Shown here in pieces: positions 36,301 to 49,231 of a stretch of 64,000 nt of DNA. A program made the translations under genes and the position numbers. Every line of letters starts with the position of its first letter. Positions within the stretch are counted from its first letter, which is position 1. This stretch comes from Ptiloglossa arizonensis (taxonomy: Eukaryota; Arthropoda; Insecta; Hymenoptera; Colletidae): positions 17,238,811 to 17,302,810 of the forward strand of contig NC_135058.1 in assembly GCF_051014685.1 (NCBI RefSeq). Direction: 5' to 3'. Below the pieces are notes generated by a model. The model saw only the letters and a program-made list of their open reading frames with translations, was not told the DNA's origin and ran no database searches.

Positions 36301-37078
36301 CGTTCCAACGATCGACGAGACGCGGACGTTTATAGACCGAGCGACGACAAATGTGATAGAATTTATCGATCCATCTCCGACACCATCGGGACAGAAACAG
36401 ACGCGAGAAAATAACTTTGGCAAATAGTGGAAGGGCGGTAGCTCGGCGAGGTTCGGAAATAAAGCGCGCTCTATTCTTTTCGCTTCCACCGAGAAGGAAC
36501 GGAATTTCGTCGCGTCGTTTTAACAAAAATTTCCAAGATTTCGAATAAAAGCGAATCGAGGGGAATCGAAGCGGATCGGATCGGATCGGACATCCGAACA
36601 ACGCGACGCGTCGCCACGGCCGTCTTTCTCGCATCGATCGAGCATCCCGCGTCCGCGTCGTTCCTTCGAGCGGAGCTTCTTTAACGATAAATCGCAAGGC
36701 CGGCTGTACTCGTTTCGCGAAGGAGCAAACGAATCGTCGAAGCAGAAACGGTCTTTCCGAACGAGATCGGCGCCGATGCACACGGACGAGCGCGCACGTT
36801 TCACCGAGAAACCTACACCGGCCCGGAGATCCCATCTAATTTCATGAAACGGCGATGTCGAGAGATCGGACAGACTCGATGTATCGTTCTTCTCGCAAAG
36901 GAGGCGGAGCCGAGATCGCCTCGTCGCTATTTTGGCCTCGCCTCGACCCTCCGCGGCGCACCGATACCGTAATATCGAAACTCTCGGACCGTCCGCGATT
37001 CGTATTTCCAGCCAGCGCTACCAAAGTACCGGCCTCCTTCGAACGCGTTCGAAATTAAAATCAAGGGGTCCCGATCTC

Positions 37079-37113
37079 GACGCAACGGACGCAACGGACG
37101 CAACGGACGCAAC
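37079..37113. repeat. Tandem array, 9-bp unit GACGCAACG, about 4 copies
   Basis: Perfect copies; translates as Asp-Ala-Thr repeats in one frame. Confidence 0.9.
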
Positions 37114-37510
37114 TCGTACGGGAGCGATAGAATCGGAAACACTTGTATCCGGATCGAAGTTCGTTCGAATAACGCAAATAGGCGAACGAGATACTCTTTT
37201 CGGTATATCGAGGTAAAAACCCTCGAAGGAGAAATTTGGCCGGGAACGCGCGCCGAATGGGCCTCGAATTAGGACGGAGGCGCGCGAAAAGAGATTTCGC
37301 GCGTCGAGCCTCTAGCGGACTTTCCACAGTAGCGAATTCCAAGTCCGTTCTCGCAAAATCTTTCCTCGCACTCCCAAAGTAGGTGAAACTAGTTTCGTGC
37401 CCCGTTCGGTTTCGAACTTTGCTCCGACTTTCCAGCGCTCCGAGCTCCGAGCTCCGGATACGGGTAACGCGTGTTTTCCGCTCGTACATCGAACGTTTTC
37501 GCGAACGCGC

Positions 37511-37543
37511 TCGATCGATCGATCGATCGATCGATCGATCGAA
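37511..37543. repeat. (TCGA)n microsatellite, about 8 copies
   Basis: This is a pure TCGA run. The unit is a self-complementary palindrome, so the array can fold on itself in either strand. Confidence 0.95.
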
Positions 37544-38708
37544 CGGACGCCGATAGGAATCGTCGCTGGAATTGTCGAAAGCCGTGAAATTTCTATCGCG
37601 GGCGTCTTTCCGCGAGAAGGGAAGCTGTTTCGAGTCCGTCGGATCGTTCAACGCGAAACGTACAAGTACGGAAGCGCTTCTCTCGCGGTCGCGGATATTA
37701 GAACGTAAGTTCGTAAAGAGGTTCGAGCGCGTTGTCGCGTCGGACGGAGCGGATTTTGGCGATAAATCGGCAAGAGGTAACGCGGCGCGAGGATTCTTTC
37801 GGCAGATCGAGAGCAACGATTCGTCGTTCGTCGAAGCCGGCGCTTCGTTCTCTCCCGAGTCCGGACGCGCGTTCCCGAACGCGAACGATCGTCCGCGATG
37901 ATTGCGAGGACTCTTTCCGCGCGAGTCGAGCGCTCGAGGTCCGCGAGTGCGTTTCTTCGTTCGTCCGAATCGGATCGCGCGTCCAATCGTTTCGACGTTG
38001 AAAGGAAAAATGATCAAACTTTCCGTTTCCGAGAAACATCGCTCGAGTCCGTTGCAGCGATCGAAACTCGCACGCCGCTAGCGTGCAACGTATCCTCCTC
38101 GAACTATCGACGAGAATGGATCGATATCGAGGTTGTTTCGTTTCTTCGCGCTTTAATCTCCTTAAAAATAAGTTTCCTCTCTTTCGCGGATATTTATCTC
38201 GGAGCTCCGATCTTTGTTTCGTCGCGAAACGTTTCCTTCTTTTCGGATCGTTCGACGAACGGAAATAACATTCCGACGGAGAATTGAAACGCGAAACGAA
38301 AATACGGTACTTGTTCGTTGCCTCTCGTCGAGATAAATTACTTCCCAGTTCGAAGCCATTTTCGACGCGATCGCGAAAGACGCTGCGTTACTCGTGGCAT
38401 ATTTTTACACGGAATTTCTTGCGTTTCGGAGGATGCGATTAATCGTGGAAAGAGACGTTTCCAGTTCCGTACGAAAAAAAAACTGGTCGCGAACGCGAGT
38501 TCGCGGAACTCTTTCGGAGAGGAAAGAACGTTCGCGAGAAACGAAGAAACGAGACCTCGTCGCGATAGACTCTGCGATCGTTAAAACTCGTAACCGGACA
38601 GCGAAGCGGAGAATACCGCGAATAAATCCGAGGAAAAAGAGCTTTGAAAAATCCGGGGCAAGGGCGAACTCGTGCGTCGCGAGCAACCGCTTCGAAGTCG
38701 ATCGAATC

Positions 38709-38762
38709 GAGCGTCGAGCGTCGAGCGTCGAACGTCGAACGTCGAACGTCGAACGTCGAGCG
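38709..38762. repeat. Tandem array, 7-bp unit GAACGTC / GAGCGTC, about 7.5 copies
   Basis: Outer copies read GAGCGTC and inner ones GAACGTC. The same heptamer forms a second array at 63747-63846. Confidence 0.93.
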
Positions 38763-40183
38763 GCCTCGGTCGCGCGAGGCGTACACCGCGTTCGATGTAT
38801 CGTAAACTCGCGCTACTGGATTTTTCGCGCGTTCGCTGTTTCTTGTCGCGTGCAACGCGACCAGCCTTCGACTCGTTATCTATTCCTTTCGGCCATCGGT
38901 GCTAGGAAGGATCACCCTTTCTCTCTCGAGCTTCCTCGATCGAACGAACGCGTACACCGTTCGGAGAATACGAGCGATTGAGAGGAATTCCGAGACCCGA
39001 GTTGAAAAGTGTACAGCGAGTACCGCGAGCGTTGCCTCTACGCTTCGTTTACGTACCCCGCTGATCCCCCGTTCGAGACTCGTTCGGAGCTCGCCTCTCG
39101 CGTCGATCGCGTCGATCGACTCGATCGTAAATATCGGCCGATACCAGACGTTATTCGAACGAATCGAAAAATTAAAGCCGCAAAGTAGGTACGCTACGGA
39201 CCGCGAGATAATTTACTTTCTCGGGCGGAGTTTCGCGCTAAGTGCAGGCCGAACAAAAGTCGGAGCAAAGGCTCGTTACCGCGACGCGCGTTGCAGCTCC
39301 GAGTAAATAAAGGGCAACGATGTTCGGACCGAGTCGCGACGATCTCGGTTCGTCCGATCGGGTACGCGCAACTTATCCCCTACTCGTTCGAGTACTTTGA
39401 AACTTGGAACGATTTCCAATCATCCTTTACCGGGGCACGATCGTAATTGTTAATTGCGGTAAACTGTCGCAAACTGTTACAAGTCGGGCATCGTTCGACC
39501 ACGAGAAATAACGAAAAAAGTTCCTTTCGTACGCGACAACGTTATCGTCGAAGGTAAATTGTTCGTTCGGTACTCGGAAGGAGAAATTTTCGACCGATGA
39601 ATTTCCGATTTCTCGATGATCCGGAAACACGGACGGTACAAGTACGAACGAACGAACGAACGAAACGAAACAATTTCTTTACCCCGAGCGTAATTTCTTA
39701 CCTCGTTTACGTTTCGCGATCGATGCGCGCGACTCCTTTTCCGGTTCGACGAAAAGAGATTCCTCACCCGAAGGGACAATTACGGGAATCTCGCAACGTT
39801 CGCGAAAATTGTCTTCGGTGCTGCGACCGAAAGGAGTCGTCCGCTCGTGCATAATTTAAATTGACGCGGAGTGTCCTCCTCGAGTCGTTCGTTGGAGAAG
39901 AACGCGACGACAAAGGGGCCTCCGTATCGCTACCGTATCGCTACCGTATCGCCGCCGGAAACGGGCACAATTTCTCCCGGTATCGGAAGGACCCGCTACG
40001 ATAAAAGTAGTCTCGCCCTCCGTTCCATCGGAACTTCCGTCCACCGTCGTTACGGATAAAACTAGCCGGCGGTAAATCGTTGTTTCGATCGGCTCGCGAA
40101 CACCTTCCGTTCGATTATCTTGGAGGATCGCGCGGCGTCCACGGGCTCGCAGCCGCGAACCTCTCTCTCTCCTCGGTCGCTCG

Positions 40184-40231
40184 CGCGTTCGCGTTCGCGT
40201 TCGCGTTCGCGTTCGCGTTCGCGTTCGCGTT
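40184..40231. repeat. (GCGTTC)n hexamer array, about 8 copies
   Basis: This perfect hexamer array translates as Ala-Phe or Arg-Ser repeats depending on the frame. A shorter run of the same unit is at about 54067-54089. Confidence 0.95.
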
Positions 40232-43200
40232 CCTTCGGACCGAACGAAAAAAACTTTTACAATCGGAGTTTGTTCTCGAATCGTTCGGTCGATCTCGTTC
40301 GCGCGTAAAAAAAAGCCGGAGAAAATATTGGACGAAACGGAGCAACGTTCTCGCGCGACGTTTCAGCGGAGCGTTCTTCGTTCGATGAAAAATCAGCACC
40401 GGCGATCATCCGGCGTTTTCCTCTTCCGCGAGACGAGGGCGAACGCGCGCTTCTCGTATCGGGATGAGCGTAAAATCGATGCTCGGTCGTTGGCGGGATT
40501 TATAAGAATCGGGATCGGGAATTTTTCTCATCCGTGGGTCTTTCTTGTTCTCCCGTGGTCGGCGCGACGTGGCGCGCGACTCTTAGGAGTCGTATACCGC
40601 GTTATTCGGAGCAACCTCGTTCTTTTCCGCGTCGGTGAAAAATTAAAGGTCCTGGCATCGTTTTTTTCCTCCGAGCGTTTATCAAGCCCACGGAACCGGA
40701 GAAACTGCACGGCCTGCGAAACGTAATCTTTCGGAGCGTTTCTGCAGTTTCACCGTTTTCGCGACGCCTCGGTCCCCTCTCCGGCCCCGATCTATCCTTT
40801 ACGATCGCTCCGAGCGCTCGAACGACGTCTAATTTCCGACGCCCGATATCATCGTTCGGTATTTTCGTCGCCGGGTGCGATTCGGCGGTCGTAAATTCGC
40901 TCCCTCTTTTCACCGATTTCGAGGAGGTGTTTGTCCGTGGTCGGCTCGCCGAAAATGGTGCTTCGCGATGGAAATTTGTTGGCCCCGGTGTCTCGCGTTT
41001 CCCTCCTCTTTCCACGTTGCCCGTTCGAACGAATCGTTCTCGTCCGGTGTTTCGATTCGTTCGCGAGCTCTGGCATCGACGCGCTCTACCCGTTGATCGC
41101 GAAGCGCGTCGCGGCGAGACGTTGCCCGACGCGATACATCGATCGTACCGATTCGCGACCGAATCGATCGAATTCCTCGAAGATCGTCGGCCTCGCTCGA
41201 CGCAAATTATTCGAGCAGCGGAAGCCGTACCACCGAGCCGCTTCGGCTCCCATCGCGGTACACTCCGACGAGCAAGGTTTCGAATCGCTTCTAGGTTCTC
41301 TCTCGGAAATCTTTCGCGCTCGCGAGACCCGAACGAACGTTCGATAATTAAAACGAGGAAACGCGGTACTCCGGTTCAACGGCAAACCGCTTCCCGTCCG
41401 AGGAGAATATTTTTCGACGGCGAAGAGTCCGTTCTTTTCGTCGATTTCTCGAAGCCCAGGGTACCGAACCGTTTACGGAGCACCGTGATTAAACGGAATT
41501 TCTTTCGGTCTTTCGATTGTTTCTTTATTGCGCCGACCGACGAAAACTTTCCGACGCTGGAAACTTTTCAATAATCGAAACAGCGGCAGCGAGCCGAACG
41601 AAACGTTCGTCGAACGAGTTTTTAACGCGTTCCGTCCGTCGAGCGACTCCTCCGGTTTAATTGTTTCGCTGGTTTCCAGTCGCGTTCAGAGTCGCGAAAA
41701 GAAATTCGATGCTCGCGCGGAAGAGCGTCGTTCTTCTTTCCGCGCGGAGGAACGAGGCGGTTTTAAACGCGACACGTGTTCGGGGTGCCGGTGAGCGCGC
41801 AATCCCGAGGGTTCGGTTCGGGCGTGTCTTCGCTCGTAACCGCGCTCGAGGATCGCGTGCAAAAATCTTTCCCAGTGATCGCGTGTACGCTCGCCGCTCC
41901 TGTCCAACTTTCCACCGACTCGTCCGTCGCCGGATCCGCGGCGGAACCATCGAGGCGGTACGTTGCGCTCCCTTTCTCGGGACGGATCGATTTCTCGAAG
42001 ATCCCGAGTCGGTTGCTTCTCCGCGACCCGGCGCGCTTCGGATTCCGTTCGCGAATTCGCGAATTCGAAGACGCGCCGCGAGAGAGAAAAGATCCTCGAT
42101 CGGACCGTTGCGCGTCGAAAAACCTCGGGAAACGAAAAACGTTCGAGAGAAACTTACCTTTCGTCGGGGACGATTTTTCCTCGAAAGGAGAACGGACCTC
42201 GAGAAGGAGAAATGCGCGATACTCGACGGGAATTCGGACGGTCGTTGCTCAACGGGAGAGAACGGGAGAGCGTTGGAGCGCGCAGGAGCGCGTAGGAGGC
42301 CACAAGCGCGCGCAGGAGCGCGTACGAGCGGTTACGGGAGATTCCCGGCATACCGAGCGCAATTGGACCCAGGTGTACGACAAACGGTTCGCGATCGAGC
42401 GTCATTAGCGAAATTATCGGTTCATTGGAGATTCGAGGATGCGAAGTCCGGGGTCTCCGGTAAGACCGTGGCCGGCCGCAAACTCGAAACGATTGCGAGA
42501 TAGAACTCTCGGGTAGTAGCTATTACGCGTCCGTCTCTCGGATTTACGACGTTATTACGGGCAGTAACCGTTGACCCGTATCTGGCGGTGCTCCAGGCCG
42601 CATTAGGTTCGCCGTTGCATCGATATCGTCGCGCGGATATTTGGCCGAGGCGGTCGTTACGGCCGAGCCACCGCGTCCAGATCGCGTCTCCTTTCGATCC
42701 GCGCGTACGTTCCCTCGAATCTACTCGCCGATCGATCGCGCGACACGCTTCCCCTCTTGGCGATCGAACTCGACTCGCGTCGCGATCGTTCGGCGCGACC
42801 CTACGAGTTACCCGAAACGCAACACACCCGGAACGATCTTTCGTTTTCTCGGCGAACGAGTCGACCGAGCGAGTCGATCGTTTCCAGAGAAGCTCCGTCG
42901 AAACTCTCGGTATCGAAAGAACAACGGTACTTCGACGCTCGAAATCTCTCATGGACGAACGCGAACCTTTTCCGCGACACGGTCGCGTTCGGCCCGTTAT
43001 TCGTGCGCCGAACCAACGAATTCTCGAGCTCGCCTCTCGCTACCGATCCGTCCGAATCGATCCTTCTCGTTCGATCGGACGCGAGACCCGTTCCTCGAAC
43101 GATTTCTCTCCTCTTCGTTCGCACACGGTCTATAACGCGTTCGTCTCGGATCGCGTTTCCTTTTCCTTTCGAAACTCGTCCCTCGTTCTCCTCCGTTTCC

Positions 43201-44114
43201 CGTTGCTTCCCCCTTTCGAACGATCGACCGCGACGACCGCCCGACCGGTCCGAGCGTTCGAATCATCGGCCGACCGATTTCGAAACGTTTCCAACTCGGA
43301 AAACGCCGAGTTTTCGCCCATCGTGCCCAACCAGCGTTCGAGAAACGTTCCCTCGAAAGGAAGAATACCGTCGCGCGATTTCTTTTTCACCGAGGTTCGA
43401 ATCGAACGAGTCTTCGTCGACGTTACCGTCCTCCTCCCGGTTCGGAATTAAAAACGCGCGACGTCGGTTCATCGTCCGAGAACAATCGACGCGAATAATT
43501 CGTCGAGCGCGCCGGCCATCGAGAAACACTTTACGGAGAGCATCGGGAAGCGAGGAGGAAACGAGCGAGTTCGATCTCGGAAAGTTTGGCGAGGAAATCA
43601 CCGAGGCCCGGACATCCCTGCGCGTAATTCGGTGTTTTTACGCCGTTACCCTTGACGAGCTGGAAATACCGGTTTCGCGTCGATCGGCCGAAGATCGGTC
43701 GATGACTTCCAACCCGAAGAAACTTTTACCGACCGATCGCCCTGTAAATCGTTCGATCGAAACGAATTCGCGATCGTTTGCCGCGTTTTCCTTGGCATCT
43801 TCGCGAAGCCGCGTATCCGACGAGCCGCGGACCGCGATCACCGTTTCTTCGCAAACGTATCGTTTCGGGGGAAAAACGGTCGAACCGCGGCGGAGATTCT
43901 TCTTTCTCGGGCGTCCGAACGAACCGGCGAGAGACGCCGGCACGGACTCGCGGCAACTTTTGCGAAAACGATCGAACGGCGCGGCGGGAACGAAACGGAA
44001 AGAAAAAACGGACCGAGCGAAGAAACGAACGGAAACAAGGAACGGTGCAACCGTTGCCCCGAGTTCTCGGAGAATTTGCTTTCGGCCAATATAGCGTCCA
44101 TGTTTGTCCGTAAG

Positions 44115-44141
44115 ACGAGTCGAGTCGAGTCGAGTCGAGTC
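44115..44141. repeat. (TCGAG)n microsatellite, about 5 copies
   Basis: This is the same pentamer as the 30.1 kb array, here ending in GTCTAG. Confidence 0.92.
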
Positions 44142-44400
44142 TAGCTGCGCGACGAGGCGAAACGAGGGAAAAGCAAGCGGGCTCGTGTTTGGTCGTGCGA
44201 GCCTTCGAGATAGAAAGAGGAGTTCCAAGGGGAGTCGGGGTTAGGTCTGGAGAGAAAGCCATCTCTCCCGGTGGCTCCGGCCACGGACAATTCGCTTCGT
44301 TTAACCGGACTGGCTGCTGGACGATGGCCAAGCGGTATCGCACAGACGTTTGCTGCTCTTTTGAACGTCGGTTATGAGTCTTTCAAATTGCATCAAAGCT
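44142..44400 (+). other. GC-rich low-TCGA segment with a 62-codon open frame
   Basis: This segment contrasts with the stop-poor CpG DNA before it. ATG at 44189 opens 62 codons to TGA, ending MAKRYRTDVCCSFERRL. A minus-strand frame across the same DNA is also open, so neither is secure. GATGGCCAAGCGGTAT resembles a tRNA A box, but no B box follows at the needed distance. It may be a promoter or an untranslated exon. Confidence 0.2.
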
Positions 44401-44418
44401 GTACAATAGCCCCCTTCC

Positions 44419-44474
44419 TTCCCTTTCCTTTCCTTTCCTTTCCTTTCCTTTCCTTTCCTTTCCTTTCCTTTCCC
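44419..44474. repeat. (TTTCC)n microsatellite, about 11 copies
   Basis: This is a pure pyrimidine pentamer run, a type that can adopt triplex structures. Confidence 0.95.
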
Positions 44475-44626
44475 CTCCGCTCCGTTCCGTCTTTCGCGGT
44501 CGTCCCGTTCTCTCCTTCATCGTTTCTACTTCTCCGTCGAGAAACGAAGACTCAGGTCGGGAAAAGCTTTCCTCTCGGCCTCTCCCCGCGGCACTTCCGC
44601 TCTTCCTCCCTCCTCGTTCTCGATAT

Positions 44627-44756
44627 CGATACTTTTTTCCGCTACTTTGGTCGCTGGGAAGACTACCAGAAGGAATCGGCCACGATCCTGGACCGGCGTT
44701 TGTCGGGTTGCGCGGACCTTCTACGATTTCGAAACGAAAACGATAGCCCCGAGTAA
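44627..44756 (+). other. Possible unrecognised coding exon
   Basis: Within a longer open frame, the part that reads FFRYFGRWEDYQKESATILD and goes on to RRLSGCADLLRF uses GC-ending codons and few TCGA words, like the FAR-like exons. A C/T-rich tract precedes it (about 44560-44650), with AG at 44659-44660 or 44667-44668 as possible acceptors, and GTAAAC at 44752 is a possible donor. I do not recognise the protein. It could equally be a chance frame. Confidence 0.2.
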
Positions 44757-45696
44757 ACTCGAGCTTTTGTTCGGCCGAGCGATAGAAACGCGCGGATAAT
44801 TGTAGCGAGACCAGATTTTCGAAGACGAAAGCCGTTCTTCCGGCAACCGAGTCGCTCGAAAACTTTCCCGAAAGAAACCCGAAACTCCTCCGTGAACTTT
44901 ATTTCTCTCCTTCGAAGCCGCCGAGCGACGCCATCTTCGCGCTCGTTTCCGAGGAGTGTACCGGTAATCCGAAATCGTTCCGCGTTGTCGGATTTTCGCA
45001 CGAAGCGTTTTCCGCGCGAAATTTTATACAACGACTCCAATTACGCGGAAAGGGTTGTCCGAAAGAAGGAACAAAGGGGCGATGCGTTGCTATCTCCCTT
45101 TTGGCGTCTTCCGTGTACAATCCGTGCTCGTTGGAGAGCCGCGGGTCGTTTTTCTTCTCGTTTCGCGTCGCGGAACAAAGGTGGATGGGTGTGGTGGTTT
45201 TCCTCGATTCCGTTAACTCGACGCGACGCACACGGAACAACGGGAAGTTGTTAGAATTATCGGAGCTGCCTCCGCGGAAGCAATTTTCTAAGCTTCGTTC
45301 GATCGCTTCGACTCGATCGACGAAATTTACTTTCGAGTACGGAGGGAAATTTATACCGCGGCTATATTTTCCGCCAGCGAGGCTGCGCCGTGAAAAAATT
45401 TCGAGTCACGGAAAATAAGATCGAAACGATCGTTTGTTCGATCGCCGCGTCGCGATCGGACCGACGCGAATAAAATTTCCTTCGGCGCGCGCTTCGTTTC
45501 AGCGTCTCGCGACAGGGACTTCTTTTCGAGGAGGACGGATTCTTCGATTTCGCATAGATTTCCACGAAGCGCGAACCGAACGGAAATCGATCCGAGTTTC
45601 TCGCCGCGCGTTTCTCCGACGAGAAACCGACGGAGCCTCGAGAACCGTGGGAAAAGTCACGGCGATTCCATCGACCGAATATCGGCTTAGGTTTTA

Positions 45697-45734
45697 CCTC
45701 CTCCTCCTCCTCCTCCTCCTCCTCCTCCTCCTCC
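45697..45734. repeat. (CTC)n microsatellite, about 12 copies
   Basis: Pure run, reading poly-Leu on + and poly-Glu or poly-Gly on - frames. Confidence 0.95.
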
Positions 45735-46590
45735 CGCTGTTCGACGAGGGAAACGGCGTAATTTTTTTTTTCTCCTCGACTTTGTTCCGGTTCGCTTCGA
45801 ATCGAAAGCTCGTCGTTTCGTCGTTTTGCGTTTCGCGTGTTCTCGATTGTCGATCGTGCGTAAGGTACCAACGGCGCGGGCTTTTCGTTTCGGTGGTTGC
45901 ACGCGCGATTCGATATCGGCCAACCTGAATGGAATCGCGTCGAAAAACTTGGTGGAAGAAAAGGGGAACGTGGCCGAGAGATCGTTCGTTCGGTGCGCGT
46001 TTTGCGTCACCGGCGAAAGAAAAAGCTTCGATTTTCGTCGGGTCTCGCGCCTCGCGAGAAACGCGCGACGGTGTTCGATTCCGAACACCGATCTTCGACG
46101 ACCGCGTAAATCGATCGCGTCGATTTCGACGTACGGCCCGACTACGCCTTGAGCACGTGCCGCTGCGATGCGCCCTTCTACGGAGACCTTTTCGAGAAGG
46201 GGGTCGCGAGGCATCGAGTTTCGCCAGAGAACAAAGACGAGAGTTCTTCCGTTCCTACGACACCGACCGAGACCCGATCGAACCGAATCAACCCACGAAT
46301 TACGTACTCTGTTCTTTTTCCATCGCTCGAAGACGCGTCGCGACGAGTATTTTTAGCGGTCGTTTCGATCGATCGACCGATTCCCTCGAAGAGCTTCAAT
46401 TTTTCCAGTCGGACCGACCTCCTCGAGAAATTCCCGAATCTCGACGAACAGCTCCAGCAACGAACAAATTCGTTATCGTTCGTTCGGCTAAATTCCCTCG
46501 TAAACGCGAAACATCGAACCGCGAGAAGAACGAGCGGAACGACGAGGGACAAAGTTTCAGCCTCGTTGAGTGTTCGATTCCGGTGGACCA

Positions 46591-46628
46591 ACGATACCGA
46601 CGATACCGACGATACCGACGATACCGAC
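46591..46628. repeat. Tandem array, 9-bp unit ACGATACCG, about 4 copies
   Basis: Perfect copies; because the unit is a multiple of three, one frame reads Asp-Thr-Asp repeats. Confidence 0.92.
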
Positions 46629-47388
46629 GCGGCTCAATAAGCTTAACGTTGTTACGCAAACGTTACGCTACACGAGTTCTCGAACAATTTAGTATATTAC
46701 GCGACACGCGAGTAGCTCTCGTGTCTACGTACTCACCGCGTACGTCGCTTCGTAACGAGTTGAACGAAACAGTTTCCTTTCACGGTCCACGGACGAACGA
46801 AAAGTTTCCCGCGCTACGAACCAAAAGAATCGCGACGACTCTTATTTCCAAACGTCCTTTCCAAGTGGAATAATTAAATGTACTTTGAACGAGCGTTTCG
46901 TTCGCTTCGTTGAACGCGTAATCGCAACGCGGCCGATAAATGAACTCGTTACGCCGATTCGAACACGGCAAGAAGCGATCGAGCTCGACTCGATAAACGC
47001 TTCGCTCGATGGACGCGTCAACGGTACATTTTTCTCTCGGGCTTTGACTTCGACGACGAGTCGGAAGCCAAAGTTTCGCGGGCGAATTGTACAGTACAAT
47101 ATTTAGAAAACGAAAGTGGAACTCGGTCGTTTCGGAGGTTGGTAAACTCGCGGCGAAACTTTCGACCGTTGTTGCAGCGGGTCCGACTCTCGAAGGGAAC
47201 CCAGAGAATGATGCGCCTTCTGGACGCTTTTCTGGCATTTCCCGATCGCATCGACTCCTCCTTGATTCTCGTAATCGGCGAATAATAAATTCGATCGGGA
47301 TACGAATCGAGAGACTGTCCTCGTCGCGTCGCGTTCTCTACCTACGAGTGGAGACCAACGGGCATCGGGTAAACTGAAGGGCGTTTGA

Positions 47389-47416
47389 CGCGATCCGCGA
47401 TCCGCGATCCGCGACG
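47389..47416. repeat. Tandem array, 8-bp unit GCGATCCG-type, about 3 copies
   Basis: The sequence CGATCCGCGATCCGCGATCC and its flanks form three near-perfect copies. Confidence 0.8.
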
Positions 47417-49231
47417 AAAATCGTTTCCATCCGGGAACGAAATCCCGTAGGAACGTTCGTTCCTCGCGATTGGATACGGAGTGATTCCCTTTCCCGTTGG
47501 AACGCAAACATCGAGAACGTTAGAACCGAAATGTACAGATACTCGAGGAACGGCAATGTACATATAGTACGTACGAGTAGGTAAGAGAGCCGCTACCGAC
47601 CAGAGTCCGTTTCGAGCGAAGGCTGTAACTTCTCGCGCGCCACCGAGCACGGACCGAGCTCGGCGACAGATGGCGTTCACCGAGAATCCACGGATTTCCA
47701 CGAGCCGTGATACAATCGCTCGACTCGACGAGGCCAGGCCGCAAATACAAAGCAGCTGCGTTTACACGCTCAAGTTCCAACCAGACGCGTCCCGGAGCGG
47801 TAATGCGGACGCCGTTGCAGTAACTCGTCGCATCGCGGTGCTTCGCCGCGAACCTTTCGCGGGAACCCGGCAAATCGAGTAACCCGACGAGAAAGACGAT
47901 ACGGAAAAATGAACAAACGCGTACTTTGCGAACTTGTCGGAAACGCGATAAGACGATCTCGTTGCGTCGAAACGTCGAGAACGTAGAGCTCTCCGAGTAT
48001 CGGCTACCCTGAAACGGGATCGAGGTAACGGTATACTAATTTTCGAGTGTACGAATACGATGCGGATACGCCCGCGTTCGACCGCGTACGTCGAACGATC
48101 TCCTTTCGACGGTATTAAACTTTTCCACGGGACGCGCTTCTTTTACGATGATCGTGTTACTCGGAAGTCGACAGTGCCCAAAGTGTATCGCGAAATTGAA
48201 GCCGGCTTCTTATCCTCGCTGCCGAGTTGTCGGCCGACGAAACGGAAATAAAAAGAATCCTCTTGGACACCGGCGGACCGTCGAACCCTCTCTACTATAT
48301 ACGCTGGGAAAGGTATTCGACATCGCGGATGGATCGCCGCGACACCGCTCGCTTCGATGTCCCGGAAAGTTTCGAAAATTTTACCTCCGTTGGGCGTTCG
48401 GTCTCTTCGCGTCCGCTATCGACGATCAAACGTTTTCTTTGTCCCTCGTTCGCTACGAAACAACGTTCGGGCGAGTCTGTCCCGTCTATCGTAGAACCGC
48501 GACCAAACGTACGCAAATTCTAAACGCTCCGAACGCTCGATGCGGTTTATGGCTTCGCCGTGACACGTATCGCGAATTAATTTCGAACGAACGTTCGACC
48601 GAAAGGAACGGCACGCTCGTCTACCCGATAATTACCTCGGGATTCCGTAGATTACCCTTCCCTCGCGAAGCAACAGCCACGGTTGCGTTCCGTACAATTC
48701 CATTAAAGGCACGCCACGCGAATACGCGAATACACGTCCGCGGAAAGGTGATTAATCGCAAAGAACAACGTTAATCGCAAAGTCCTTCGTTCTCGCGACG
48801 CGATCGTTAAGAATAATCCAGGTACACGGTCCGAGTAAGAAGTAAATATCGAGCGTTACGAGTTTTCGCGCGGCAACGGTGTTGCTCGCGTTCCTTATTT
48901 TCTCGTTACGGCTTTCGCAACGTGCCGCGTAAAAATGAAAACGAAAATGAAAGATGAAAGACGAAAGGTAAAGGTCTGTTCCGGCGCGTCGCGAGAAGAG
49001 AAATGTCGGTGTCCGGGAAATACGAGAGCGGAGAGGACAGGAAAGTAGCTCGTTTTCTTTGTAAATAGATCGGGTCGGCATTGTCCAGGTGCTCGAAGAT
49101 AATTCTATGCATACCGTGTCGCGATCCAGCAGTCGCAGCCGCGGAATAAATCCCTCGTCGTTCTAAATGCTAATGAACCTCGCGCGAGCGATGCGTTCGC
49201 ATCGTTTCCGGGTAAACCGATAATACGAATA

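Larger units (their letters stand above)
29400..44100. other. Intergenic, no gene recognised; many arrays
   Basis: This is a long CpG-rich noncoding stretch. Short low-CpG patches at about 29640-29760 and 33115-33300 may be regulatory elements. From about 41.6 to 44.1 kb almost every frame on both strands is open for 100 to 445 codons. These are rich in Arg and Ser and mutually overlapping, which is the mark of stop-poor CpG sequence and not of genes. Confidence 0.5.

Noticed and set aside
37061..38017. 318-codon minus-strand open frame
   Set aside because: It has the same Arg/Ser-rich make-up, and it runs through the TCGA microsatellite and the GACGCAACG array.
38709..38762. CRISPR-like appearance of the repeat arrays
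   Set aside because: Units are 7-11 bp with no unique spacers between them; these are simple tandem repeats in a eukaryotic genome.
42757..44094. Longest open frame of the window, 445 codons, + strand
   Set aside because: It is Arg/Ser-rich, has no domain pattern, and is overlapped by frames of 176 to 287 codons in other phases and on the other strand. Stop-poor CpG sequence explains it.
44310..44345. tRNA-like A box (TGGCCAAGCGG)
   Set aside because: No B box follows within the needed distance and no cloverleaf arms pair.
45929..46873. 314-codon + frame
   Set aside because: It is overlapped by long frames on both strands and includes a 9-bp tandem array; no recognisable motif.
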